Positions 21,003 through 28,894 of a stretch of DNA of 64,000 nt are shown here, one piece after another. Position numbers and translations under genes: made by a program. The notes under the pieces were generated by a model, which did not search any database, was not told where the DNA came from, and worked only from the letters and a program-made list of their open reading frames with translations. The first letter of the stretch is position 1. The number at the start of each line of letters is the position of its first letter. The stretch is taken from NCBI GenBank assembly GCA_958421275.1, contig CATZLI010000001.1:186001-250000 (forward strand). Direction: 5' to 3'. The stretch is from an uncultured Collinsella sp. (GTDB lineage Bacteria > Actinomycetota > Coriobacteriia > Coriobacteriales > Coriobacteriaceae).

Positions 21003-21212
21003 GCCAGGATGGGGTACCTCGGGAGAACACGGCGGTATCCCGTAAATATATACAATCTGTACCGTAATTTATACAAAACGAAGAGGCAGACAGCGTAGGG
21101 TTGGTGCATTGGGGTGCTTGATGCACCAAAATGGGGATCCCACGTGCCGTATACTCTGGCTGGATGTGAAAACGGCTTGACGCGTTGCCAGACGTAGGGG
21201 GAGGGTGTCTCG
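21003..21212. other. Leader region of the EFR1-type gene
   Basis: A/T-rich stretch (about 21035-21080) followed by a palindrome at 21101-21129 (TTGGTGCAT and ATGCACCAA). GTATACT at about 21148 could be a -10-like box, without a clear -35. The GGGGGAGGG ribosome site for the next gene is near 21197. Confidence 0.45.
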
Positions 21213-21974
21213 ATGAGCGTATTCGAAATTGTGTTTAGTCCGACGGGTGGAACGCAGAAGGTGTCTGGCCTTGTGGCCGGGGCACTGGACAAGAATACCG
21301 TTACCGTCGATCTGACCGTTAGCGGGCTAGATTTCAGCGCTGTCTCGATGACCGAGGACGACGTGGCCGTAATCTCTGTGCCGGCGTATGCCGGTAGAAT
21401 CCCGGCTGTGGTGGCTGACCGGTTGGGCATGGTGCGCGGCAACGGGGCTCGGGCTGTTTTGGTTTGCGTATACGGAAACCGCGCGTTTGAGGACACGCTC
21501 GTAGAGCTGGAGGACGTTGCGAAGCATGCGGGATTCCGGGTGATCGCGGCAGTTGCAGCCATTGCAGAACATTCCATTGCACGACAGTTTGCTGCCGGTC
21601 GTCCGGATGCGCAGGATGCGGCGCAGCTCGCAGAGTTTGCGCAGCAAATTCAGCAAAAGCTGTTGGCTGAGGATGCGTCCGAGCCCTCTATCCCCGGCAA
21701 TCGTCCTTATAAACAAGCCAGAGGTCACCGCATGGCACCCGAGGCAACAGGGGATTGTGTCTCCTGCGGTGCATGCGCCGCGGCGTGCCCCGTTTGTGCT
21801 ATCGACAAGGGTGACCCCAAACGAGCAGCTGGCGAGGCGTGCATCTCCTGCATGCGCTGCATCGCCGTATGTCCGCGAGGTGCTCGCAAGCTTGATTCCA
21901 GCAAACTATCCGCTGTTTCCCAGATGCTGAGCAAGGTTTGCGTCGTGCGGAAGGAATGCGAGCTCTTCATCTAG
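21213..21974 (+). CDS. EFR1-type flavodoxin/ferredoxin fusion
   Basis: 253-aa redox protein. The N-terminal flavodoxin-like domain carries the FMN phosphate loop SPTGGTQK (residues 9-16). The C-terminal domain has two [4Fe-4S] motifs: CVSCGACAAACPVCA and CISCMRCIAVCP. This matches the EFR1-family ferredoxins common in anaerobic Firmicutes and Coriobacteriia. It likely acts as a cytoplasmic electron carrier or small oxidoreductase. The start follows GGGGGAGGG with 8 bp spacing. It stands alone between a MITE-like element and two palindromes. The partner enzyme is unknown. Confidence 0.9.
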   Translation: MSVFEIVFSPTGGTQKVSGLVAGALDKNTVTVDLTVSGLDFSAVSMTEDDVAVISVPAYAGRIPAVVADRLGMVRGNGARAVLVCVYGNRAFEDTLVELEDVAKHAGFRVIAAVAAIAEHSIARQFAAGRPDAQDAAQLAEFAQQIQQKLLAEDASEPSIPGNRPYKQARGHRMAPEATGDCVSCGACAAACPVCAIDKGDPKRAAGEACISCMRCIAVCPRGARKLDSSKLSAVSQMLSKVCVVRKECELFI

Positions 21975-21995
21975 CGCATACGAAATTGGCGCAAT

Positions 21996-22042
21996 GGGGG
22001 CAGGTTAATCTGCACCAACCTGGTGCAAACAAACCTGTCCCC
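21996..22042. repeat. GGGGACAGG palindrome, copy 2
   Basis: Same design as 10665-10712: CAGGTTAATCTGCACCA, then TGGTGCAAACAAACCTGTCCCC. The two copies differ at only a few bases, and both lie just past the end of a gene (here the EFR1-type gene). Confidence 0.85.
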
Positions 22043-22070
22043 AATGCACCAGAGTGAGGAGTGCTCCCGA

Positions 22071-22103
22071 GTGCCGGCAGAAAAGGAACGTCCCTAAGTG
22101 CCG
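22071..22103. repeat. Partial CCGGCAC/GGAACGTCCC repeat
   Basis: GTGCCGGCAG then GGAACGTCCCTAAGTGCCG is the right half of the full palindrome at 33573-33630; the left half is missing or decayed here. Confidence 0.7.
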
Positions 22104-22152
22104 CTTAAATACCGTTTATCGGAGAAAAAATACCGTTCGCCGGTCATAATGA

Positions 22153-22180
22153 TTGTTCCGGCTTTGGGCTTGTCTATATT
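22153..22180 (+). promoter_or_regulatory. Candidate promoter of the alpha-glucoside PTS set
   Basis: TTGTTC (22153-22158) and TATATT (22175-22180) are 16 bp apart, about 140 bp upstream of the EIIA start. The surrounding sequence is A/T-rich relative to its neighbours. Confidence 0.5.
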
Positions 22181-22204
22181 AACCCACGTAAAAGAAATGC
22201 GGAA

Positions 22205-22237
22205 GGTTACCGAGTCCCCTCGGACGTGGGCCTAACC
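22205..22237 (+). promoter_or_regulatory. RAT-like RNA stem-loop in the PTS leader
   Basis: Outer stem GGTTA/TAACC with inner stem CCGAG/CTCGG, a 4-nt loop and an asymmetric bulge on the 3' side. The size (33 nt) and bulged shape fit a binding site for the LicT/BglG-type antiterminator encoded two genes on, but the canonical GGATTGTTAC core is absent and no overlapping terminator stem was found. Confidence 0.4.
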
Positions 22238-22317
22238 AAAGTCTTTGATCGCGAGCGTCTCAATGGGCGCATTCGATTGATTTTGGTTGGGCTATATTTA
22301 TGAAGGGACATGTCACC

Positions 22318-22830
22318 ATGGGTTTCTTTTCTCGCCTAATGGGTGGCTCGGATAAGCAGACGACTGCGGCTTCCGAGTTCGAAATCCTCGCTCCCGTTTC
22401 CGGCGAGCTTGTTCATCTAGAAAATACCAATGACCCCGCTTTTAGCGGCCGTGCAGTGGGCGATGGCGTTGCCGTGGTTCCCCAAGAGGGAACGGTGTGC
22501 GCTCCTGTTTCCGGCACCGTCGCGGCGCTGTTTCCGACTGAGCACGCGCTGGGCATCATGTCCGACGACAGCTCTGCTCAGGTGATGCTGCATATCGGAA
22601 TCGACACTGTTAAACTTGAGGGCAAGGGCTTCCATGCGCTTGTTGCCCAGGGTGATCACGTTGACGCGGGCCAGCCCCTCGTCGAGGTCGATTTCGACGT
22701 GGTCCGCGCCGCCGGCTTCGATCCCACGGTCTTCGTTATCGTGTGCGAGCGCTCGGAGAACTCGACTCTTCGTGAGCATGCTTCCGGCCCTGTTGCTGTT
22801 AAAGAGCCTGTCGTCTGGCTTTCCGAGTAA
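22318..22830 (+). CDS. crr: PTS glucose-family EIIA protein
   Basis: 170-aa phosphocarrier of the EIIA-Glc family (PF00358). It receives phosphate from HPr and passes it to EIIB. The phosphorylated His is His92 in MLHIGIDTVKL; the partner His76 is in PTEHALG. The start is taken at 22318, which has an AAGGGA site, rather than an upstream in-frame ATG. It is first in the set EIIA-licT-EIICB-GH4. The EIICB here and the EIIBC at 37.2 kb both lack their own EIIA domain, so this protein may serve both. Confidence 0.92.
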   Translation: MGFFSRLMGGSDKQTTAASEFEILAPVSGELVHLENTNDPAFSGRAVGDGVAVVPQEGTVCAPVSGTVAALFPTEHALGIMSDDSSAQVMLHIGIDTVKLEGKGFHALVAQGDHVDAGQPLVEVDFDVVRAAGFDPTVFVIVCERSENSTLREHASGPVAVKEPVVWLSE

Positions 22831-22848
22831 ATTCTTGTGGTGGGTACC

Positions 22849-23703
22849 GTGGTTATCAAGCGAGTTTTTAACAACAACGTCGCAATGGTCACTTCGGACG
22901 ATGGCTCCGAGCTCATCGTCATCGGTCGAGGCCTCTGCTTTGGCCGTCATGCCGGCGATGCCATCGACGAGGCGTCGATCGAAAAGACCTACGCGTTGCA
23001 GGAGGGAACTTCTCAGGATTCGCGTACGATTGACCGCTTGGCACATCTTTTGGAGTCCATCCCCACCGTCAACCTCGTGATTGCCGAGGACATTGTTCAG
23101 ATGCTCCGTCGAGAGCTCAATGTTGATATCAACGACAAGATTCTCATTGCTCTCGCAGACCATATCAGCCTTGCTTTGGAGCGCGAGCGCAAGGGCGTCT
23201 CCTGTGAGAATCCGTTGCTGCTCGAGATCCAGCAGTTCTATCGCAAGGAGTATGCACTTGCGGGCCGTGCGCTGCAGATTATCAAGGAGTATATGGGCAT
23301 TCAGATGAGCGAAGAAGAGCAGGGTTTCATTACGCTGCATATCGTCAACGCCACCATGCCGCAACGCTCCGATCGTTTGATTGTTTCGGTCCAGCTTGTT
23401 CGCGACGTGCTCGCGATTGTTTCCAAGCGCTATGCTACGACCCTCGATGACACCTCGCTGCCTTACGAACGTTTCGTTCGTCACCTGCAGTTTTTCGCAC
23501 AGCGAGCGCTCGATCCTACGGCAGGGCAAATCAACGGAGACGCGCTGTTCCGAATCGATGAAACGGCGTATCCGTGCGCATTCTCGTGCGCGGACGCCAT
23601 AGCCGCCCACTTGTCGTCTACCTATAACGTTGTCGTTACCGATGCTGAGAAGAGTTATCTCGCATATCACATTGTTAACCTGCTTGGAGAACCTGGTCTC
23701 TAG
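22849..23703 (+). CDS. LicT/BglG-family transcription antiterminator
   Basis: 284-aa RNA-binding antiterminator. The N-terminal CAT domain (VIKRVFNNNVAMV) binds an RNA hairpin. Two PRD domains follow, with His residues in RLAHLLE and ALADHIS (PRD1) and in RFVRHLQFF and AYHIVNLL (PRD2) that PTS proteins phosphorylate in this family. GTG 22849 gives the usual MVIKRVF start; the upstream in-frame GTG at 22837 is less likely. It lies 18 bp after the EIIA gene. It probably allows read-through of the PTS genes when the sugar is present. Confidence 0.93.
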   Translation: MVIKRVFNNNVAMVTSDDGSELIVIGRGLCFGRHAGDAIDEASIEKTYALQEGTSQDSRTIDRLAHLLESIPTVNLVIAEDIVQMLRRELNVDINDKILIALADHISLALERERKGVSCENPLLLEIQQFYRKEYALAGRALQIIKEYMGIQMSEEEQGFITLHIVNATMPQRSDRLIVSVQLVRDVLAIVSKRYATTLDDTSLPYERFVRHLQFFAQRALDPTAGQINGDALFRIDETAYPCAFSCADAIAAHLSSTYNVVVTDAEKSYLAYHIVNLLGEPGL

Positions 23704-23802
23704 GCATAACGTGCCCACACATCGATTGATATAAGGCAAGGCTCACGGTCTTGTCCAGGGCACATCTGTCTTAATTTGCGGAAAAGGAAGGGGAGTACCG
23801 CT

Positions 23803-25419
23803 ATGACCGCAAAAAAGAAGTTCAATTTCAAAGCGCCGTTGGAGGTGTTCGCGAAGTCGATCGTTCAGCCGATGATGTATCTCTCGGTTGCCGGCATCCT
23901 GCTCATCGTGGGCATCATTCTGACCAACAAGACCATCTGCGCTTTGGTCCCCGTACTGGGCTCCGGTCCGTTCCAGCTTGTGGGCGCCGTTGTCTATCAG
24001 TCGCTGATGTTTATCATCAACAACCTCTCGATTCTGTTCTGCGTGGGCATCGCCGGCGCCATGGCAAAGAAGAACAAGGGCCATGCTTCGCTGATTGCCC
24101 TGATGTCGTTCTTCCTGTTCCTGCAGGCTAACAACATCGTGCTCAACGCCACCGGCTCTCTTGCCGATGCGAGCGGCATGCTCGGTCTTACCGGAACCGG
24201 CCAGGCCACCGTTATGGGCATTCAGGTGCTCGATACCGGCGTGTTCGGCGGCATCATCCTTGGTTGCATCACCGGTGCCGTGTTCAACAAGTACTCGAAC
24301 AAGCAGTTCCCCATTGCCCTTTCGATGTTCTCGGGCGTCCGCTTCCCGTTCCTGATTATGATCATCATTTCCTGGATCATGGGCGCTGGCTTCTGCATCG
24401 TTTGGCCTCCGGTTCAGGGTGCCATCTCCTCCGTTGCCGGCATCATTAAGGAGTCGGGCAACATCGGTCTGTTTATCTACGGCATGCTCAACAAGCTGCT
24501 CGTTCCCACCGGTCTGCACCACCTCATCTACACCCCGTTCCAGTTCTCCGATGTGGGTGGCACCCTGACGCTGGGTGATCAGGTTATTGCCGGCGCCTAT
24601 CCCATCCGTGTTGCCGAGATGGCAATGACGGGTCAGCCCTTCTCCGATAGTACGTATTTCAACAGCTACACCTTCAACAACCTGTGGCCCTACATCGGTA
24701 TCGGTCTCGCCTTTATCGTCACCGCTTACAAGGGGAACAAGGATAAGACCAAGGCCGTTATTATCCCGCTGATCATCACCGCCGTGCTCTCCTGCGTGAC
24801 CGAGCCCATGGACTTCCTCTTTGTCTTTGCCGCTCCCGTGCTCTTTGTCGTTCACTCGGTTCTTTCCGGCATCTTCCTGGTCCTGCTCAAGGTCCTCTCC
24901 GTGCCCGCTTCGACTGCAGGCGGCATCATCAACATCGTGGTTTCCAACCTGGTCCTCGGTGTCGATAAGACCAACTGGCCGGTTATGCTGGTGCTTGGAG
25001 TCGTCAACGCCGCTCTGTACTTCTTCCTCTTCACCTTCCTTATCAAGAAGCTCAACCTCCACACGCCTGGTCGCGAGGAAGAGTCCGAGCTTGCCGAGTC
25101 CGTTGCCGAGGGCGAGGCCGCCGCGTCTGTCGCGGTGAAGCAGGGCGCTGTTGCCGCGGCTCCCGCAGAGGGCGTCGATGCAGGTATTGCCGACCTGGTC
25201 GCAGGTCTTGGTGGCAAGGACAACATCGAGGAGCTCGAGAACTGCTTTACGCGTCTCCGCGTGAACGTTAAGAACCCGGACCTCATCAATGAGGACCTCA
25301 TCAACCACGTGCCCAACAGCGGCATCAACCGCAACGGCAATAATATCCAGATCATCTTTGGCATGAAGGTCGCCGAGATGCGCGACAAGGTCGAAAACGC
25401 AATTGAGAAGGAGCAGTAA
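23803..25419 (+). CDS. PTS alpha-glucoside-type permease EIICB
   Basis: 538-aa PTS permease. The N-terminal EIIC membrane domain (about 1-420) has ten or so hydrophobic segments and the conserved GLHHLIYTPFQF region. A linker and a C-terminal EIIB domain follow, whose phosphocysteine is Cys481 in ENCFTRLR. It is coupled to the next gene (3 bp gap), a GH4 6-phospho-alpha-glucosidase, pointing to maltose-, trehalulose- or other alpha-glucoside-type substrates. ATG 23803 follows GGAAGGGGAG. The exact sugar is not determined. Confidence 0.92.
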   Translation: MTAKKKFNFKAPLEVFAKSIVQPMMYLSVAGILLIVGIILTNKTICALVPVLGSGPFQLVGAVVYQSLMFIINNLSILFCVGIAGAMAKKNKGHASLIALMSFFLFLQANNIVLNATGSLADASGMLGLTGTGQATVMGIQVLDTGVFGGIILGCITGAVFNKYSNKQFPIALSMFSGVRFPFLIMIIISWIMGAGFCIVWPPVQGAISSVAGIIKESGNIGLFIYGMLNKLLVPTGLHHLIYTPFQFSDVGGTLTLGDQVIAGAYPIRVAEMAMTGQPFSDSTYFNSYTFNNLWPYIGIGLAFIVTAYKGNKDKTKAVIIPLIITAVLSCVTEPMDFLFVFAAPVLFVVHSVLSGIFLVLLKVLSVPASTAGGIINIVVSNLVLGVDKTNWPVMLVLGVVNAALYFFLFTFLIKKLNLHTPGREEESELAESVAEGEAAASVAVKQGAVAAAPAEGVDAGIADLVAGLGGKDNIEELENCFTRLRVNVKNPDLINEDLINHVPNSGINRNGNNIQIIFGMKVAEMRDKVENAIEKEQ

Positions 25420-25422
25420 ACA

Positions 25423-26805
25423 ATGATCATTACTCTGTGTGGTGGCGGATCCACCTTTACCCCCGGCATCGTCAAGTCCATCGCCCTGCGCAAGGACGAG
25501 CTCGACGTTGACGAGATTCGTCTGTACGACATCAACGAGGAGCGCCAGCGCAAGATCGGCGTGCTCGTGGACTGGATTTTGCACGAGGACCTCGGCCTGG
25601 ACATCAAGCTCACGGTGACCACCGACAAAAAGACGGCTTTTACCGACGCGAGCTTCGTGTTTGCCCAGATGCGCGTGGGCGGCTACGCCATGCGCGAGCA
25701 GGACGAGAAGATTCCGCTGCGTCACGGCTGCGTGGGTCAGGAGACTTGCGGTTGCGGCGGCCTTGCCTACGGCATGCGCACCATCTTCCCCATGGTCGAG
25801 CTGATCGATGACGTTGAGAAGTACGCCAAGAAGGACTACTGGATTCTCAACTACTCCAACCCTGCCGCCATCGTCTCCGAGGGCTGCCGCGTGCTGCGTC
25901 CCAACGCTCGTATCATCAACATCTGCGACATGCCGATCGCGATCATCGACGTGGTTTGCGCCGCGCTCGATATCGACAAGAAGGATGTCGAGTACGATTA
26001 CTTTGGCCTCAACCACTTTGGTTGGTTCACCTCGATCCGCCACAAGGGCGAGGAGGTGCTCCCGCAGCTGCGCGAGTACATCAAGGAGCATGAGATTCTG
26101 CTGCCCGACTCTTACCTCAAGGGCATGGGCTCGCTCATGGCAAAGAAGCCCGAGGAGGCCGTCGACGAGCACCCCGAGCAGAACCGCCACACCAAGGGCA
26201 GCTGGTACTACGTCTGGAAGGGCGAGTACGAGATCATGGAGTGCTTCCCGGAGTACCTGCCCAACACGTATCTGAACTACTACCTGCAGCAGAAGGAGTT
26301 CGTCGAGCACTCCAACCCCGAGCGCACCCGTGCTAACGAGGTTGAGGAGACGCGTGAGAAGAACCTCTTTGATGGTATCGACCATTACGAGAAGACGGGC
26401 GAGATCGACGAGAGCACGTTCTATGCGGGCAGCCACGGCGACTGGATTGCCGATCTGGCTATCGCTCTGAAGAACGACACCAAGCAGCGCTTCCTGGTCA
26501 TTTGCGAGAACAAGGGCGCCATCCCCAACATGCCCTACGACGCTATGGTCGAGCTGCCTGCCTACATTGGCAAGAACGGCCCCGAGGTCATCAGCCGCGA
26601 CAACATTCCGCTGTTCCAGCAGGGCCTCATGATGCAGCAGCTGAACTCCGAGAAGCTCATTGTCGAGGCTACGATCGAGGGTTCGTACGAGAAGGCGCTT
26701 AAGGCCTTTACGCTCAACAAGACCGTGCCGTCGATGAAGGTCGCCAAGGAGGTTCTCGACGACATGATCGAGGCCAACAAGGGTTACTGGCCCGAGCTTA
26801 AGTAA
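25423..26805 (+). CDS. GH4 6-phospho-alpha-glucosidase
   Basis: 460-aa glycoside hydrolase family 4 enzyme that cleaves phosphorylated alpha-glucosides by an NAD+/Mn2+ redox-elimination route. The N-terminal Rossmann GGGST (7-11) binds NAD+. CDMP (168-171) is the metal-site motif seen in 6-phospho-alpha-glucosidases of the GlvA/MalH/AglB type, rather than the CNxP of beta- or galactosidase members. NHFGW follows with a catalytic-site His198. The start follows AAGGAG in the end of the permease gene. It is the last gene of the set and ends at a strong hairpin. Confidence 0.93.
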   Translation: MIITLCGGGSTFTPGIVKSIALRKDELDVDEIRLYDINEERQRKIGVLVDWILHEDLGLDIKLTVTTDKKTAFTDASFVFAQMRVGGYAMREQDEKIPLRHGCVGQETCGCGGLAYGMRTIFPMVELIDDVEKYAKKDYWILNYSNPAAIVSEGCRVLRPNARIINICDMPIAIIDVVCAALDIDKKDVEYDYFGLNHFGWFTSIRHKGEEVLPQLREYIKEHEILLPDSYLKGMGSLMAKKPEEAVDEHPEQNRHTKGSWYYVWKGEYEIMECFPEYLPNTYLNYYLQQKEFVEHSNPERTRANEVEETREKNLFDGIDHYEKTGEIDESTFYAGSHGDWIADLAIALKNDTKQRFLVICENKGAIPNMPYDAMVELPAYIGKNGPEVISRDNIPLFQQGLMMQQLNSEKLIVEATIEGSYEKALKAFTLNKTVPSMKVAKEVLDDMIEANKGYWPELK

Positions 26806-26837
26806 AAGCAACAGGGTCGCTGGCCGCATGCCTGAAG

Positions 26838-26875
26838 CAATGCCCCGCCCACGTGATTGCGTGGGCGGGGCATTG
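26838..26875 (+). terminator. Terminator hairpin after the GH4 gene
   Basis: CAATGCCCCGCCCACG and CGTGGGCGGGGCATTG form a 16-bp perfect stem. Only a short T run follows (GTCGTTT). Confidence 0.82.
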
Positions 26876-26930
26876 TCGTTTGGTAACGCGTTTTATCAAA
26901 TATGGCATTTATCTGCGATAATGTTCATTT

Positions 26931-26997
26931 TCACCGCTGATGGTGACATTTCATACCGCCTGCCGAACTGCGTGGAGACCTAACAACTTTTTAGGTC
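26931..26997 (+). promoter_or_regulatory. Dyads upstream of the hydrogenase set
   Basis: Two inverted repeats lie in the leader of the flavoprotein gene: TCACC-gctga-TGGTGA (26931-26946) and GACCTAA-caacttt-TTAGGTC (26977-26997). Either could be a regulator site. No -10/-35 pair could be fixed with confidence. Confidence 0.45.
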
Positions 26998-27061
26998 AGT
27001 GTTGTGCGTGTAGCAATTTCGCCCGGCCTCGCCTCCGGGCTGCCATGTGAGAGGGGATCTT

Positions 27062-28894
27062 ATGGCTCGACTGCACGTAATGGAACGCAGCCACGCTCAG
27101 GCCGTCATGGACGACCTGCACGATGCACTCGGACGTCGTCTGGCGGTGAGTTCACTCGCCCCGTGCCCCGTCGAGTTTACGGCGGCGCTCGTCAACCTGT
27201 GCTCCACCCAGAGCTGCGGCAAGTGCACGCCCTGCCGCGTGGGCCTGAGCGCGCTGAGCGACCTGCTCGCCGATGTGCTCGAGGGCCGCGCCGACGAGTC
27301 CACGCTCAACTTGATTGAGCGCACGGCCCGCACCATCTACCTTTCGAGCGACTGCGCCATCGGCTACGAAGCTGGCGCCATGGCACTCACGGCCATTCGC
27401 GGCTTCCGCGACGATTTTGAGCACCACATCCGCGAGCACTCCTGCGGCTTTGACCGCGAGGCTCGCGTCCCGTGTGTCTCGGGCTGCCCGGCGCACGTCG
27501 ACATTCCTGGTTACATCTCGCTCGTCGAGGCAGGCCGTTATGCCGACGCCGTCAAGGTCATCCGCAAGAACAACCCGCTACCGCTCGTCTGTGGTCTGGT
27601 GTGCGAGCATCCCTGCGAGATGCATTGCCGCCGTGGCATGGTCGACGACCCCATGAACATCCTCGCCCTCAAGCGTTTTGCCGTTGAGCATAGCGACCTC
27701 AACGACCACAAGCCACATGTAGTGGACAACACCGGTAAGCGCGTCGCCGTGATCGGCGGCGGCCCGGCCGGCCTTTCCTGTGCCTACTACCTGGCCGTGA
27801 TGGGCCACAAGGTGACCATTTTTGAGCAGCGCCACCACTTGGGCGGCATGCTGCGCTACGGCATCCCCAGCTATCGTCTGCCGCGCGAGCGCCTGCAGGC
27901 CGAGATCGACTGGATCTTGAGCGCCGGCATCGACGTGGAGCTCGACCACTCCGTGAGCGGCGAGGAGCTCGCCCGTCTGCGCGACGAGTTCGATGCCGTC
28001 TACCTGGCCATCGGTGCCCACAGTGACAAGAAGCTCGGCCTTCCGGGTGAAGAGGCGCCCGGCGTGGAATCGGCCGTCAAGATGCTGCGCGCCATCGGCG
28101 ATGACGAGCTGCCCGACCTGAGCGGCCAGCGCGTGTGCGTCATCGGCGGCGGCAACGTTGCCATGGACGTGGCACGCTCCGCCGTGCGCTGCGGTGCCGA
28201 AAAGGTAAGCATCGTCTACCGCCGTCGCATCTGCGATATGACGGCCCAGGACGCCGAAATCGCCGGCGCCCAGGCCGAGGGTTGCGAGGTTCTGGAGCTC
28301 ACGGCGCCGCTCGCCATCGAGACGGGCGAAGATGGTCGCGTGAGCGGCCTGCGCGTGCAACCGCAGATTATCGGCGAGCCTCGCCGTGGGCGTCCGGCCC
28401 CGCGTGCCGCAGCCACGCCCGAGCGCGTCATTCCCTGCGAGCGCGTGTTTGTGGCCATTGGCCAGGACATCGATTCCAAGCCGTTTGAGGACATGGGCAT
28501 CGCCTGCAAGTGGGGTCGCGTCGTTACCGATTCGGACGGCGCCGTGCCCAACTTCGATGGCCTCTTTAGCGGCGGCGACTGCCAGACCGGTCCCGCCACC
28601 GTCATCCGTGCCATCAACGCCGGCCGCGTGGCTTCGGCAAACATCGACCGCTACCTGGGCTTTGACCACAAGATCAAGCTCGACGTGGAGCTGCCGACCG
28701 TGCAGTTTAAGGGCAAGCACGAGTGCGGCCGCTGCGAGCTGGGCGAGCGCGAGGCCGGCGAGCGCATTCACGATTGGAATCTGGTCGAGCAGGGTCTCAC
28801 CGAGGAGGAGGCGCGCCAGGAGGCGAGCCGCTGCCTGCGCTGCGACCACTTTGGCTTTGGCGCGTTCCGCGGAGGGAGGAACCTGGAATGGTAG
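27062..28894 (+). CDS. NuoF-tail/GltD-like flavoprotein, hydrogenase partner
   Basis: 610-aa protein. Residues 45-105 resemble the [4Fe-4S] end of NuoF/HydB (SCGKCTPC at 51-58, then Cys98), but the NuoF FMN/NADH domain is absent. From about 138 it is GltD-like: cluster Cys residues (138, 142, 177, 181, 185, 189), FAD motif GGGPAG (232-237) and a second nucleotide motif GGGNVAMD. A Cys pattern CGRCELGE and CLRCD lies at the C-terminus. It overlaps the hydrogenase start by 7 bp, so translation is coupled. It probably carries electrons between NAD(P)H and the hydrogenase, possibly by bifurcation. ATG 27062 follows GAGAGGGG. Confidence 0.85.
   Translation: MARLHVMERSHAQAVMDDLHDALGRRLAVSSLAPCPVEFTAALVNLCSTQSCGKCTPCRVGLSALSDLLADVLEGRADESTLNLIERTARTIYLSSDCAIGYEAGAMALTAIRGFRDDFEHHIREHSCGFDREARVPCVSGCPAHVDIPGYISLVEAGRYADAVKVIRKNNPLPLVCGLVCEHPCEMHCRRGMVDDPMNILALKRFAVEHSDLNDHKPHVVDNTGKRVAVIGGGPAGLSCAYYLAVMGHKVTIFEQRHHLGGMLRYGIPSYRLPRERLQAEIDWILSAGIDVELDHSVSGEELARLRDEFDAVYLAIGAHSDKKLGLPGEEAPGVESAVKMLRAIGDDELPDLSGQRVCVIGGGNVAMDVARSAVRCGAEKVSIVYRRRICDMTAQDAEIAGAQAEGCEVLELTAPLAIETGEDGRVSGLRVQPQIIGEPRRGRPAPRAAATPERVIPCERVFVAIGQDIDSKPFEDMGIACKWGRVVTDSDGAVPNFDGLFSGGDCQTGPATVIRAINAGRVASANIDRYLGFDHKIKLDVELPTVQFKGKHECGRCELGEREAGERIHDWNLVEQGLTEEEARQEASRCLRCDHFGFGAFRGGRNLEW

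Noticed and set aside
20907..21098. 63-codon frame within the inverted-repeat element
   Set aside because: It crosses the right arm of the element and has neither a ribosome site nor protein-like composition.
23743..26829. Open frame of about 1,030 codons antisense to the PTS and GH4 genes
   Set aside because: It spans two genes with clear domains on the plus strand and shows only His/Asp/Gly-rich composition with no motif.
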